Source of the DNA: Macrosoma leucophasiata
Taxonomy: Eukaryota > Arthropoda > Insecta > Lepidoptera > Hedylidae
DNA: 64,000 nucleotides
Direction: 5' to 3'
Assembly (NCBI GenBank): GCA_036365455.1
Contig: JAWQUS010000011.1
Coordinates: forward strand, 3,306,001 to 3,370,000
Shown here: in pieces, positions 10,699-20,184 of the stretch
Layout: each line of letters begins with the position of its first letter
Position numbering within the stretch: the stretch's first letter is position 1
Translations under genes and position numbers: made by a program
The notes under the pieces: generated by a model
The model's database searches: none
What the model saw: only the letters and a program-made list of their open reading frames with translations
What the model was told of the DNA's origin: nothing

Positions 10699-10897
10699 CA
10701 GCTCAGCACTATCGTGTTCCGATCAGGTGGTAATGTACGGCCCTGTAAGTTCCGGCACAGAGGCATAACACCTTAGGCCTCAGGAGTGGTAACGCATCTT
10801 CATTTTGACCTTGGTCTTTGTATAAGTGTCTATAGCCTGCAGTCATCACTTAACATCAATGTTAACTGCATGCTTGTTTGCCACTTCCATTACATAA
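10699..10897 (+). mobile_element. SINE-A, 5'-truncated
   Basis: Starts at CAGCACTATCGTGTTCCG and runs to the ACATAAAA tail. Confidence 0.7.
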
Positions 10898-11127
10898 AAC
10901 GCTCAGTTGGGGTCGTCACGTCCCGACGCCAACTGAGCATGACACAAATTCGGTTTCTTATAGAAATATTTCGTGAACATTTCCAAAAGACTTTGCAAAG
11001 TAAAATCAAACTTCGTCGTTTGAGATCATCCATCAATCTCAATGCTTCAATAAATTGAAAAGCAATGTAACCGAAAAGGTGCCGAAAGAGTAATAAATTT
11101 TGAATGCAAGCTGTCGTTAACACTCTT

Positions 11128-11811
11128 GAGGCTGCCTGTCCATTGACGCGGTGCGAAGCGGCGGAGCGAGCGAGCGAGCAAATATTAACCAATAGGATCG
11201 CATAAAATTTCCGCTCAATTCCAGTGGACATGGATTCGCGAGCCGGTTTCAAAAATCATCCTTTTTCGGACCGGTTCGTGCGGTGCAAGACAGCTGTGCA
11301 GAGCGGCGGAGCAAGCTGACAGCGTAAAACTGCACTGATCGTCCACCGCGCCCTCCGCTATGACTCGTCGCGTAAACTCACACAGTCCGCAAGTTCACTC
11401 CGCATAGTCGCTGGCTCTGCACCCCTGTCTCTCTCCGCGTCAATGGACAGACAAAGTCCGCAAGTCTTTTTTTTTATGTAATGGAAGTGGCAAACAAGCA
11501 TGTTGTTACACATAGATGTTAAGTGATGACTGCAGCACTATAGACACCCACACAAAGACAAAGGTCAAAATGCAGACGTGTTACCTCTCCTGAGGCCTAA
11601 GGTGTTATGCCTCTGTGGCGGAAATTACAGGGCCGTACATTACCACCTGACCGGAACACGATAGTGCTGAACACTACCATTTAGCGGAAAGTAAATAAGT
11701 TAATGCGGTGGTGCCAACGTCCTCGAACTCCATCACTGGAGCTCTACCACCAGTAAAAAAAAGTCTGTCGCTCATCTCCGCCTCGCTCCGCGTCAACGGA
11801 TAGGCAGCCTT
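11128..11811. mobile_element. hAT-like element split by a SINE-A
   Basis: Inverted termini GAGGCTGCCTGTCCATTGAC (11128) and the complement of GTCAACGGATAGGCAGCCTT (ends 11811). Direct flanks ACACTCTT (11120-11127) and ACACTCTA (11812-11819) match 7 of 8, the size of a hAT target duplication. GC-rich, with several GCGGCGGAGCGAGCGAG-type subterminal repeats. No transposase frame. SINE-A at 11467-11754 interrupts it. Confidence 0.65.
11467..11754 (-). mobile_element. SINE-A nested in hAT-like element
   Basis: Full length from poly(T) to CTACCACCAGT. AAGTCT is present on both sides, a plausible short target duplication. Confidence 0.75.
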
Positions 11812-12699
11812 ACACTCTATTAGGGATGTAAACTGTATTTATTTTTACTGGTTGTAGAGGCCCTGTGGTAGAAGGCCTAGACACCACTGCAAAACTGTAG
11901 CTATATAATATAATGGGGTAATACCCTATGAGAATAAAACCAAATAACTGATTAAGTACGTTTAGACAATATGATATTGTGGGTAATTACTTATGTCTAC
12001 AAACCTGTAAAACGATTATGAAAAAAAAAATGTATGTCTCGACTCGACTCATTATCAGTTCATATCTCGACTCTAAATTCTATCAGCTTTTCCGTAGTTA
12101 GTTCTTCAAAGGTTGCCTTTTTCACTTATCATACTGCGAACTGCATGCTTGTTTGCTGCCATCATAAGAAAATATTACTAATTTATATTATTCACCTCAA
12201 CTTTCAATTTAAAAAATATGAGTATAAAGTTAAAGCATAATGCTAATATTAACTCCCTTATTCATAAACGTACATAAGATACGTTTTAGCTATAGAATGC
12301 TTTGTCTTTGTCAGTTGCATTGCCAAATGTGCAGGATAGAATAAGACAAAGGAGAGATTAGCAACACTTTAGCTAAAATACGAGAATGAATGTGTGAATG
12401 GGGTGAATAATATATCAAATAATATTTATTTATTTAAGCTTTCGTGCAAATTGAGCGTACATGAGGCGGACTTAATGCTAGAAAGCATTCTATACCAGTC
12501 AAGCAGGTTGTGTAGAAAAACGAAATTGGTGGCGCATTACTAAAACAAGAGAAATATTAATCGATACACAAATTTAAAAGTCATAACAAATTTAAACATA
12601 ATATAAATAAATATGTAATATATATGTATATAAAATAGGTACATACTAATATAATAAATGTTATAATATAATAGGTAGATACCCTAAAAAACGATTCAA
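11812..12699. other. Mostly unassigned
   Basis: Holds a SINE-A 3' scrap (GAACTGCATGCTTGTTTG, ~12136) and, at ~12033-12110, a diverged echo of the direct repeat described at 12700. Confidence 0.4.
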
Positions 12700-12905
12700 T
12701 AAAACTTTGTAATCAGTTCAGATCTCTACTCTAAATTAATTCAGTTTCCAATCTGCCGAAGTTGGAGCCTTCTACTGCCACCTGTCTTTGTCCTGAAATA
12801 GCCTGAACACAGTGTAATGAGTCAGGCTCGGGGTAGTTATGATGAATATCGATACTTTCAAAGGTATGTCACAGGTGGATAGACGAATTTATTATTTTAT
12901 ATTTC
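12700..12905. repeat. ~205-bp direct repeat, left copy
   Basis: Shares AATCTGCCGAAGTTGGAGC, AATGAGTCAGGCTCGGGG and ATCGATACTTTCAAAGGTAT with 13215-13430. The pair brackets a LINE C-terminal scrap. Long direct repeats could be relics of LTRs, but I see no TG...CA ends or primer site. Confidence 0.6.
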
Positions 12906-12954
12906 ATTACGCGTTCATTTATAAATCTTTACGTTAAACTTTTACATTGACTGT

Positions 12955-13155
12955 GACGAGCTCAATGGAGAAGCTAGACAAAGAGGCAAAGCGGCTGGAA
13001 AAAGTCCTGTAGGTCGAAGGAAGTCGTGGCTGGGCAATATTCATAAATGGACTGGCATCAATAGCACCACTAAACTATTCTGTCTCACGAAAGACGACAG
13101 ACGTCCAACCTTCATTAGCTGTTGGAGAGACACAACAAGTAGAAGATTAAGCACG
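12955..13155 (+). pseudogene. Retrotransposon C-terminal fragment
   Basis: Translation in one frame gives a RxxSWLGNIHKWTG pattern followed by W-R-D, similar to the tails of LINE ORF2 proteins (R-R-x-S-W-L-x-N-I-x-x-W). It is short and interrupted. It lies between the two 205-bp direct repeats. Confidence 0.5.
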
Positions 13156-13214
13156 TAAATAAGATACAAACACGAAGTAATACGATTGCTTAAAATGATA
13201 AAACCCTAATACAC

Positions 13215-13430
13215 GGTTACAATTAAATATTATAATCAGTTCACATCTCTACTCTAAATTCATTCAATTTTCAATCTGCCGAAGTTGGAGCGATGTAATG
13301 CCACCTGTCTTTGGCCTGAATACAGTTTAATGAGTCAGGCTCGGGGAGTTTTGATGAATATCGATACTTTCAAAGGTATGTCGCGGGCGGATGAACGAAT
13401 TTATTATTTTATATTTCATTACACGTAAAC
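13215..13430. repeat. ~205-bp direct repeat, right copy
   Basis: Partner of 12700-12905 with moderate divergence (small indels, substitutions), so the duplication is not recent. Confidence 0.6.
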
Positions 13431-13839
13431 ATTAAACTCTGTACACCGGCAATTACTTGCGCATGTATGTTCGTAGGCATACAGCTTTAGGTTTTTAATC
13501 ATGTAAGTCGTGAGAGTCGTAAATATCGAGTTTTTTTATACATTATGACAACCGCCAGAATAGAAGGCATGTCTGCGAGCGTCGCGTTTGATTAAGTCAA
13601 AGATTATAGTTATACGAATTATTATGAAGTAGGTAAGATTATGAAGCCGCAACATTTTTACAGATTCTGTTTCAAATATAAAGTTAAACAAACAGAGTTA
13701 AGATTTCTTATGTAATTCATGTGGCTTGAATACGCGCTCGAGCTCCTACACTGCAACTCTACCATCAGTGAAAACATAGGTGATGTAGTGTTGTACATAG
13801 TACATCCACAGTATAACTACATTATTAATATGATTAATA

Positions 13840-13911
13840 TTCAGTAGCTCAATTGGAAGAGCGGCTGGACTAGATTCCCAGTAGGTCGCGAGTTCGAGTC
13901 TCGCCTGAAGT
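13840..13911 (+). tRNA. tRNA-like sequence, probable pseudogene
   Basis: D arm GCTC/GAGC, anticodon arm CTGGA-CTAGATT-CCCAG, T arm GCGAG-TTCGAGT-CTCGC, 3' acceptor strand CTGAAGT. The would-be anticodon is AGA (serine), yet the long variable arm of tRNA-Ser is missing. The first acceptor bases are lost at the insertion boundary, so this copy is unlikely to be processed. Confidence 0.55.
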
Positions 13912-14144
13912 CAATTTTTTCTTTCCATTTTTCTTTAAAAATAAAATATATTTCACAAGCATGTGTTAATGCGAAATAATATAAAACAATTATTAAGGGT
14001 AAAAGCGACTTCTTTACGATATTCAATAAACTGAAAAGTCTATTATATCGGTTGCCTAACTAGCATGGTTGGTAATAGATGGCGCTGCTGCTACCATAAA
14101 GCAATGCAATAGATGTGAAGGAAAGATTTGACAAATCGGGTAGG

Positions 14145-14218
14145 ACTTCAGTAGCTACATTGGAAGAGCGGCTGGACTAGATTCCCAGTAGGTCGCGAGT
14201 TCGAGTCTCGCCTGAAGA
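14145..14218 (+). tRNA. tRNA-like sequence, second copy
   Basis: Acceptor ACTTCAG/CTGAAGA (one mismatch), D arm changed to GCTA/GAGC, anticodon loop CTAGATT and intact T arm. Same caveat on identity as the copy at 13840. Confidence 0.55.
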
Positions 14219-14590
14219 CAAATTTTTCTTTCCATTTTTCTTTAAAAATAAAATATATTTCACAAGCATGTGTTAATGCGAAATAATATAAAACAATAAT
14301 TAATAGATACGTTCTTTAGACTGTGGTACATCTATGCCGTAAGCTCGTTTTTCCGATTTCAACTCCATAAGACAGTTCGTATTATGGAGTCGAAAGTGCG
14401 ACGTAGAATAAGTCTTAGATCTAACAACACCTTCACACAGCCAAATACAGTTTCAGATCAATACAAGATCCTGTTTAGTGGCATATGTGTTTCTATGGAC
14501 ATGTTCACACGAGGATATTTTTATTTATTTATCACCACAATAACCTTAATAACTACACAGTTTAACATATTATAAACATAAAAAAAAATT

Positions 14591-14880
14591 CTGGTGGTAG
14601 AGCTCCAGTGACGGAGCTCGCGGGCGTATGCACCACCGCATTACCTGATTTACTTGCCGCTAAATGGTAGTGTTCAGTACTATCGTGTTCCGGTCAGGTG
14701 GTAATGTACGGCCCTGTAATTTCCGGCACAGAGGCATAACACCTTAGGCCTCAGGAGTGGTAACGCATTTGCATTTTGACCTTGGTCTTTGTGTAAGTGT
14801 CTATAGGCTGCAGTCATCACTTAACATCAATGTGAACTGCATGCTTGTTTGCCACTTCAATTACATAAAAAAAAAAAAAA
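14591..14880 (+). mobile_element. SINE-A, full length with long poly(A)
   Basis: Complete head hairpin and a 3' run of about 14 A, suggesting a comparatively young insertion. Confidence 0.8.
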
Positions 14881-15040
14881 GTCGTGAGTTATTATTAAAG
14901 TAAATTGTTTGATACTTTTGCGGTATCACCGCGCCAGTACGCAGTGATACGGGATAAAACTATTACCGGCAGAAACCGAAAGCCCATGTGAATAATGGGT
15001 TAAGAGTGGCCTATTTAGATCTGTAGTTAAAAGGTATATT

Positions 15041-15236
15041 GACGTGACAACGTCTTAAATTAGGTTGCGGCTCGGAGTCACTCATGAAAAAGTGTAACGC
15101 CCGGTAACGTAACGATGAGTCACCGAACGAGAGAGAGGCCTGCCGGACCGGCGAATGCCTTTCTACCGAGAAAAAGACGTTGTCACGTAAAATCTTCGCC
15201 CGTAAAACCGACTTTACAGGCAACCAGTTTTTTTTT
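15041..15236. repeat. 196-bp unit, tandem copy 1
   Basis: Inner inverted pair ACGTGACAACGTCTT (15042-15056) and AAGACGTTGTCACGT (15174-15188), then CTTCGCCCGTAAAACCGACT and CAACCAG plus poly(T). Head-to-tail with the next copy; a third copy at 43496-43686 is inverted. The shared ~64-70 codon minus-strand frame starting MPVKSVLRAKILRDN is probably a by-product of repeat identity. Confidence 0.7.
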
Positions 15237-15423
15237 GACGTGACAAAGTCTTAAATTAGGTTGCGGCTCGGAGTCACTCATGAAAAAGTGTAACGCCCGG
15301 TAACGTAACGATGAGTCACCGAACGAGAGAGAGGCCTGCCGGACCGGCGAATGCCTTTCTACCGAGAAAAAGACGTTGTCACGTAAAATCTTCGCCCGTA
15401 AAACCGACTTAACAGGCAACCAG
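15237..15423. repeat. 196-bp unit, tandem copy 2
   Basis: Starts GACGTGACAAAGTCTT (one change from copy 1) and ends at the poly(T) that also begins the next SINE-A. Confidence 0.7.
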
Positions 15424-15709
15424 TTTTTTTTTTTTTTTTATATAATGAATGTGGCAAAAAATCATTTAGTTCACATTGATGTTAAGTGGTAACTGCAGCC
15501 TACCCACACAAAGACCAGATGTCAAAATGCGTTGCCACCCCTGAAACCTTAGTTATGAAGTCTCTGTGATAGTTATTTCGGGGCCATATATTACCAACTA
15601 ACCGGAACACGATAGTGCTGAACATTACCATTTGGCGGCAGATAGTTTAGGTAATGCGGTGGTACCTTCGCCCTCGAGCATCTACATTGTAATTCTACCA
15701 CCACCAGTA
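15424..15709 (-). mobile_element. SINE-A, older subfamily
   Basis: Carries the ATAGTTATTTCGGGGCCATA variant in place of the GGAAATTACAGGGCCGTAC of younger copies, and many substitutions. Confidence 0.7.
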
Positions 15710-15711
15710 GA

Positions 15712-16089
15712 TTCTTAAAGGCCACAGTATGTATTTACCATAGATTTATTATCTACTTCGTATTTACCAATGTGATATGTTTGTTTTCTTTCGTCGTTGT
15801 TGAAAAAATCTTCATAAATTCTTTTGAAAGCCATTGTCACAATTGAGCAATCTTCGGGAAAATATATCAAAGCCAGGACTCAACTGATTCAGCACCAATC
15901 AATATTATATTAAAAGTAATGTAACGAAATCCAATAAAGAAGACTCGTAATCCTTGTCGAAAGCCCTTTTCATACGACTCAAATTTATTTTTGCTTGAAA
16001 AGTTACTTCCAGATTGTGTTCCCGAAAGTAGCAGAGATGAAAACTTCACTCCCTCAGTATTTCAGGGACAGATTTCCAGTATATGAACT
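15712..16089. other. Unassigned stretch
   Basis: A 60-codon minus frame only; no domain, no repeat partner. Confidence 0.35.
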
Positions 16090-16505
16090 CGAAGCGCGCA
16101 TTGCCGAAGCGCGCATTGCCGAAGCGCACATTGCCCAGCGGCTGGTGTAGATCGTAAGCGATCTACTCGGTTAAGCATTACGGGCGCGATCGGGTGTGTG
16201 ATGGGTGACCGCTAGTGGTAAATTAAAATGCGCATTTCCGTGCTTCGGAATGCACGTTAAGCCATCGGTCCCGGTTGCTATCGATAGATAGCAGTCGTTA
16301 GACCTTGTCGGAGGCCTTATGGGCGGTTTGAAAACATCCGATAACGGGTTGGAAACATCCGACACTAACCCGTAGGTATCTCTACCAATCCGCATTGGAG
16401 CAGTGTGGTGGAGTAAGCTCCAGGCCTACCCCCAAAAGGGGAGAGACTCGTGCCCAGCAGAGGGACGTATAATGGGTTGCCATTATTATTATTATTATTA
16501 TATGG
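16090..16505 (+). mobile_element. 5S-rRNA-headed SINE, near full length
   Basis: Head contains GGTTAAGC ... CGGGCGCGATCGGGTGTGTG ... ATGGGTGACCGC, which lines up with the 5S rRNA internal control region (GTTAAGC...GGATGGGTGACCGC). Body passes CCCGGTTGCTATCGATAGA and GGAGCAGTGTGGTGGAGTAA. The 3' end is CCCAGCAGAGGGACGTATAA then GGGTTGCC(ATT)n. Three near-identical GAAGCGCGCATTGCC units precede the head (16093-16138). Confidence 0.7.
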
Positions 16506-16529
16506 ACTCGAGGGTGTTGACTCCATCGC

Positions 16530-16616
16530 ATAACCTATTCTATCTGCCGCCAAATGGTAATGCTTAGCACCATCGTGTTACGGTTATATGGTTATGTATG
16601 GCTCTGTCTCATTACA
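16530..16616 (+). mobile_element. SINE-A internal fragment
   Basis: CTGCCGCCAAATGGTAATGC to CTCATTACATTAAAAA, with an internal deletion joining body to tail. Confidence 0.5.
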
Positions 16617-16635
16617 TTAAAAAGATTAAAATTTT

Positions 16636-16785
16636 ATTGCGGGGCCACTACTACAACCCTAGGGTACTAGGTTCAATCCCCGGATAGGGAGGTAGGTTTC
16701 ATTGGGGTTTTTCCTTTTCTGAAAAATTCCCAGTGTCACCCTCGGAGCTAGATATGAGTCCAGAAATATCAATAGAGTCATCATC
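16636..16785 (+). mobile_element. SINE-T1 fragment, diverged
   Basis: GGTTCAATCCCCGGATAGGG (B-box region) followed by the ...TTCTGAAAAATTCCCAGTG body. Confidence 0.5.
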
Positions 16786-16821
16786 ACACAGTTCATATGA
16801 ACACGGTCATCACGGTTATGA

Positions 16822-16898
16822 TTAACGGTAAGTATATTAGGTAATGCGGTGGTACCTATGCCTGCGAACTCCGTCACATGAAGCTCAACGACCAGTGC
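16822..16898 (-). mobile_element. SINE-A head fragment
   Basis: ACGGTAAGTATATTAGGTAA through the degraded hairpin head to CGACCAGTGC. Confidence 0.55.
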
Positions 16899-16950
16899 AA
16901 CATACAAGCCTTTTGCTTAAACATAATATGCTATATTTGTATCCAAAAAA

Positions 16951-17066
16951 GCGCGCATGGCCCCGCGGCTGATCTAGATCGGTAGCGATCTACTCGGTTA
17001 AACGGGCGCGGTCGGGTGTGTGATGGGTGACCGGTAGTGGCAAATTAAAATGCGCGTTTTGCACGT
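16951..17066 (+). mobile_element. 5S-headed SINE, 5' part only
   Basis: GCGCGCATGGCCCCGCGG, the GATCGGTAGCGATC hairpin and TGATGGGTGACCGG are kept; truncated after GCGCGTTTTGCACG. Confidence 0.65.
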
Positions 17067-17140
17067 GTTGCTCGACGTTATATCTTACCATAATGATTTG
17101 TCTTAAGTGACTGAATAATATACGATATTTTGTCAGACTA

Positions 17141-17368
17141 ATATACTTGCCGCTAAATGGTAGTGTTCAGCACTATCGCGTTCCGGTCAGGTGGTAATGT
17201 ACGGCCCTGTAATTTCCGGCACAGGAGCATAACACCTTAGGCCTCAGGAGTGGTAACGCATCTGCATTTTGACCTCTGGTCTTTGTGTTAGTGTCTATAG
17301 GCTGCAATGATCACTTAACATCAATGTCAACTGCATGCTTGTTTGCCACTTTCATTACAAAAAAAAAC
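17141..17368 (+). mobile_element. SINE-A, head truncated
   Basis: Begins AATATACTTGCCGCTAAATG, intact body and poly(A). Confidence 0.7.
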
Positions 17369-17770
17369 AAAATGGCCGCCACGTGCTGTTAAAATTAACC
17401 CGTCCCTATTGGAAAACCCTTTACATTTTATTAAATTCATCACGACATGTACAACCAAAAAACTGCATCCACATAAGCAAGTGGTATGAAAAGGCACTAA
17501 CGCTATAAAAAAATGATTGTCCGGGACTCGGAGAGCTGCATTACACGCACCGACGGATACTATTCAACAGTTATTTCGAAATAATTGGACATCCGCGCGA
17601 CTGTACTTCCTTTTATTGTTCAATCATTTCCATGTGTATTACTTGGTATATTCATGTTCATTTACCACTGTATTCTTTGTTTCGTTTATTTTGGTTACGT
17701 GATTGAATTATGTTGCTACCTTTTTTAAATGAAAGCGACAAGTAACAAGCATACAGTGCATACAAAATAT

Positions 17771-17936
17771 ACGGCCTTGTAATTTCCGGCACAGAGGCAT
17801 GGCACCTTAGGCCTCAGAAGTGGTAACGCATCTGCATTTTGACCTCGGGCCTTTGTGTAAGTGTCTATAGCCTGCAGTCATCACTTAACATCTATGTGAA
17901 ATGTATGCTCGTCTGCCACATTCAATACATAAAAAA
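17771..17936 (+). mobile_element. SINE-A, 3' half
   Basis: ACGGCCTTGTAATTTCCGGC to the ACATAAAAAA tail. Confidence 0.65.
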
Positions 17937-18345
17937 CCGCATCTTCATAAAACATGTTTCTATATTATGTGTGTATTAAGGGCAACATGTTTAAACTAAA
18001 AAAAATTGAACGAGTTGCACACCAGGGTATCGACAGAAGTGAAAACTATATCACGGTGATGCGTATTCCATTGCTCTGACACAAATAAAAATAAAATCTG
18101 GTTAGAATTTTTTTCGACCGTGTTTCTATGTAGATTACGGTTATTGTTAGGGACGTTCAAAATAAACGCAAGCTGGTGTCGCCGCGTAGTAGCCGGTCGG
18201 CGAACGGAAGTGAAGTGAGTGCCGTGTTGCCATCTCGATGCGTAGTTGCTCCCGCGCACTGAGTGCAGTGTTGCCATCCCGATGCGTAGTTGCTCCCGCG
18301 CACATAGCGTGTTAAGGCGTTAACAGTTATATTCACCGATTATAA
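17937..18345. other. Unassigned, with a 45-bp tandem duplication
   Basis: GTGTTGCCATCTCGATGCGT occurs twice (about 18222 and 18268), each followed by AGTTGCTCCCGCGCAC. A 93-codon minus frame covers this and has no recognisable domain. Confidence 0.4.
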
Positions 18346-18606
18346 TCTATATCTATATATATAAAAATCAATTGTTGTCCGTTCGTCTCGCTAAAACTCG
18401 AGAACGGCTAGACCGATTTGGCTAATTTTGGTTTCGAATTATTTTCGGCAGTCCAGGAAAGGTTTAAAAAGTAAGAAAATATGAAGAAATTGAAGGCAAA
18501 TATTAAAAACCACAATTTCATATTTCCATACAAATAGTCCGTATCTATCAAACCGTTGACACATTATTTCATTCTGAGGCAATACGAAGTTTGCCGGGTC
18601 AGCTAG
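18346..18606 (+). mobile_element. Helitron-C, complete
   Basis: TC at 18346 after A, end GCCGGGTCAGCTAG at 18606 before T. About 260 bp. The interior CTCGCTAAAACTCGAGAACG marks the family. It fits what I recall of the lepidopteran Lep1-type Helitrons. Confidence 0.7.
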
Positions 18607-18639
18607 TATAAAAATAATTACCACACAATTTGTCATATT

Positions 18640-18822
18640 ATTTACTCATTGAACTAGGTTTTTTTTGTAGCATTTTTTATATATATTTATTCGGTAATTT
18701 GTTTTTTGTCTTTGTGCATTATGTGTATTTGTTTTTATTATAATTTTTTTAACTATGTTCTGTTGTGTCTTGGGCCCTGCGCCGAATAAATGTTTTTCTT
18801 TCTTTCTTTCTTACATAAGACT
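18640..18822 (+). repeat. LINE 3'-tail-like segment with (TTTC)n
   Basis: T-rich run, then CCTGCGCCGAATAAATGTTT followed by TTTC repeats. An AATAAA close to a simple-repeat terminus resembles a LINE 3' end, but no coding is attached. Confidence 0.4.
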
Positions 18823-18912
18823 GAAAAAATTAATCCTCGGCCTACGACCCTGGAGATAGCTATAGGCTGTAGATTGGATTATTGTTTTTTTTCCAAGACA
18901 TTACAGTACCCC

Positions 18913-19188
18913 GCAAGAAATCGAGACATCAAGACATCGAGTCTACGAAAGAGACAAACAGCTACTAGTTTCGATTTTGTAGAGCGTTATCTCTGCTGTA
19001 CACTGCCTACGTCTTTTGGTTCGTAAGTTTCGTAACTGCCTACGTAAGTACTGTGCGGTATTGGTTAAACCTTGATCAAAATGGTAAACAAACGTCATGT
19101 ACGTAAGGTGCGAAAGAGATAACACTCTACAGACCCGAAATAAACCGAAGTCTCCTTCCTAATGTCGATGTATTATATTTCTTGTTGG
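18913..19188. mobile_element. Foldback MITE (family H)
   Basis: Outer termini CAAGAAAT...ACATCGAG and ...TCGATGTATTATATTTCTTG, with inner inverted TAGAGCGTTATCTCT / AGAGATAACACTCTA. Other copies: 19813, 33307, 49038, 50590. Non-coding. Confidence 0.65.
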
Positions 19189-19259
19189 ATATTGTAATTC
19201 CCGTATCACTGGCAATACTGAATCAATTAAACGAAAAGAAACAGCGACATCTTAACAAT

Positions 19260-19530
19260 ATTGTATAAACTGCAAAGTCTATCGGTTGTTTATCTATTAA
19301 TTAGTTATGGATGCCGTTCACCGACCCTAAATCGATTAAAATCAAAAAACGAAAGCAGAATTTGACGCGTCGGTGTACGACTTCGGTAGTTTAGTGGTAA
19401 AGCGGCTGAACTGGTTATCCTGAGGTCGCAGGTTCGATTCCTGCCCGAAGACAAATTTTGCTTTCCGTTTTTTCTTTAATTTCTAAAGTTCACTCGCATG
19501 TGTTATTGCGAAAAATAAATGGTACAATTA
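19260..19530 (+). mobile_element. Older relative of the tRNA-containing retroposon
   Basis: Leader AACTGCAAAGTCTATCGGTT, then a tRNA-like core (19380-19451), then CAAATTTTGCTTTCCGTTTT and GCATGTGTTATTGCGAAA. The same three blocks occur in the same order in the copies at 14145, 34409 and 61329, but here they are much diverged. Confidence 0.55.
19380..19451 (+). tRNA. tRNA-like sequence (diverged)
   Basis: Acceptor strands ACTTCGG/CCGAAGA, D-arm region GTTTAGTGGTAAAGC, T arm GCAGG-TTCGATT-CCTGC. The anticodon stem does not pair cleanly, so I read it as a tRNA pseudogene inside a repeat. Confidence 0.5.
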
Positions 19531-19812
19531 AAAAGAAACAGCCTTAGATTTAGGGAAAGTCAAATATTGAGATACAAAACTTTTTTGAAAAATCTCTGTA
19601 CATTTATTATCAGGCAAATCCAACTTTGACAAATCACCACTGATCCATTGTATTTCTTTGAAGTTAGACGAAAAACCTGGAATATTCAACGAGTCTACGT
19701 CTTAACCAGTGAGACAGATATTACAAACTTTTTATTAATATTCATGTTTTTCATGTTTGTAAGTACAATTTTCTAGTTTTTATTGTATTGGATTTTGCAA
19801 TATATACAGTAT

Positions 19813-19985
19813 CGAACAAGAAATAATGCACATCGACCTCAGGAAGAGATGTCGGCTTATTTCGGATCTATAGAGTGTTATCTCTTTCGCACCTTACCTA
19901 TTTAACGTTTGTCGACCAGTTTCATCAAGTTTTGGCCAATACCGGACTATGGATGCTTACGTAGGCAGAGTGTAGCAAAGAGAAT
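19813..19985. mobile_element. Family H MITE, half copy
   Basis: CAAGAAATAATGCACATCGA at 19818, inner GTGTTATCTCTTTCGCACCT, then TACGTAGGCAGAGTGTAGCA; the far terminus is missing. Confidence 0.6.
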
Positions 19986-20005
19986 TGTTTTTTAAAAAAA
20001 ACATC

Positions 20006-20080
20006 AGGCGGGCCTTGAACCCGTTACCACTGACATCTTTAGTCCAGCCTCTCTTTAACTAAACTATCGAAGTCCACAAC
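20006..20080 (-). tRNA. tRNA-like remnant
   Basis: Minus strand reads ACTTCGATAGTTTAGTTAAA...GGCTGGACTAAAGATG...ACGGGTTCAAGGCCCGCC. T arm CGGG/CCCG survives; acceptor and anticodon arms have decayed. Confidence 0.45.
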
Positions 20081-20184
20081 TGACTGTCGAATTTTTCCTT
20101 CACGTTTAAGGTGTGACCGACCCGTGGTACAACTGCGATGTCCAACTGGTTGTACTACGGAGAAGTAAAGTTACCCATAGTTAA

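Larger units (their letters stand above)
13840..14298 (+). mobile_element. tRNA-containing retroposon, partial dimer
   Basis: Order: tRNA-like (13840-13911), A/T-rich tail and 3' flank, 5' leader, second tRNA-like (14145-14218), tail ending ...AAAACAAT. Repeat unit from one tRNA-like start to the next is about 306 bp. ATTAATA flanks both ends (13833-13839 and 14299-14305). The 5' end falls within one or two bases of the tRNA start. Other copies: 34329-34584 (-), 61097-61450 (+). Confidence 0.65.

Noticed and set aside
12700..13430. Complete LTR retrotransposon
   Set aside because: Direct repeats are only ~310 bp apart with no gag/pol, primer-binding site or TG...CA ends.
13840..14218. Functional tRNA-Ser genes
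   Set aside because: AGA anticodon without the long variable arm, imperfect acceptor or D stems, and location inside a mobile repeat argue for pseudogenes or tRNA-derived repeat cores.
15011..15419. Recurring minus-strand ORF MPVKSVLRAKILRDN... in three places
   Set aside because: It is conserved because the underlying 196-bp DNA repeat is nearly identical. The downstream ends differ and there is no start context or domain.
17996..18277. 93-codon minus-strand ORF as a host exon
   Set aside because: No domain, spans a local 45-bp tandem duplication, no splice-site framework.
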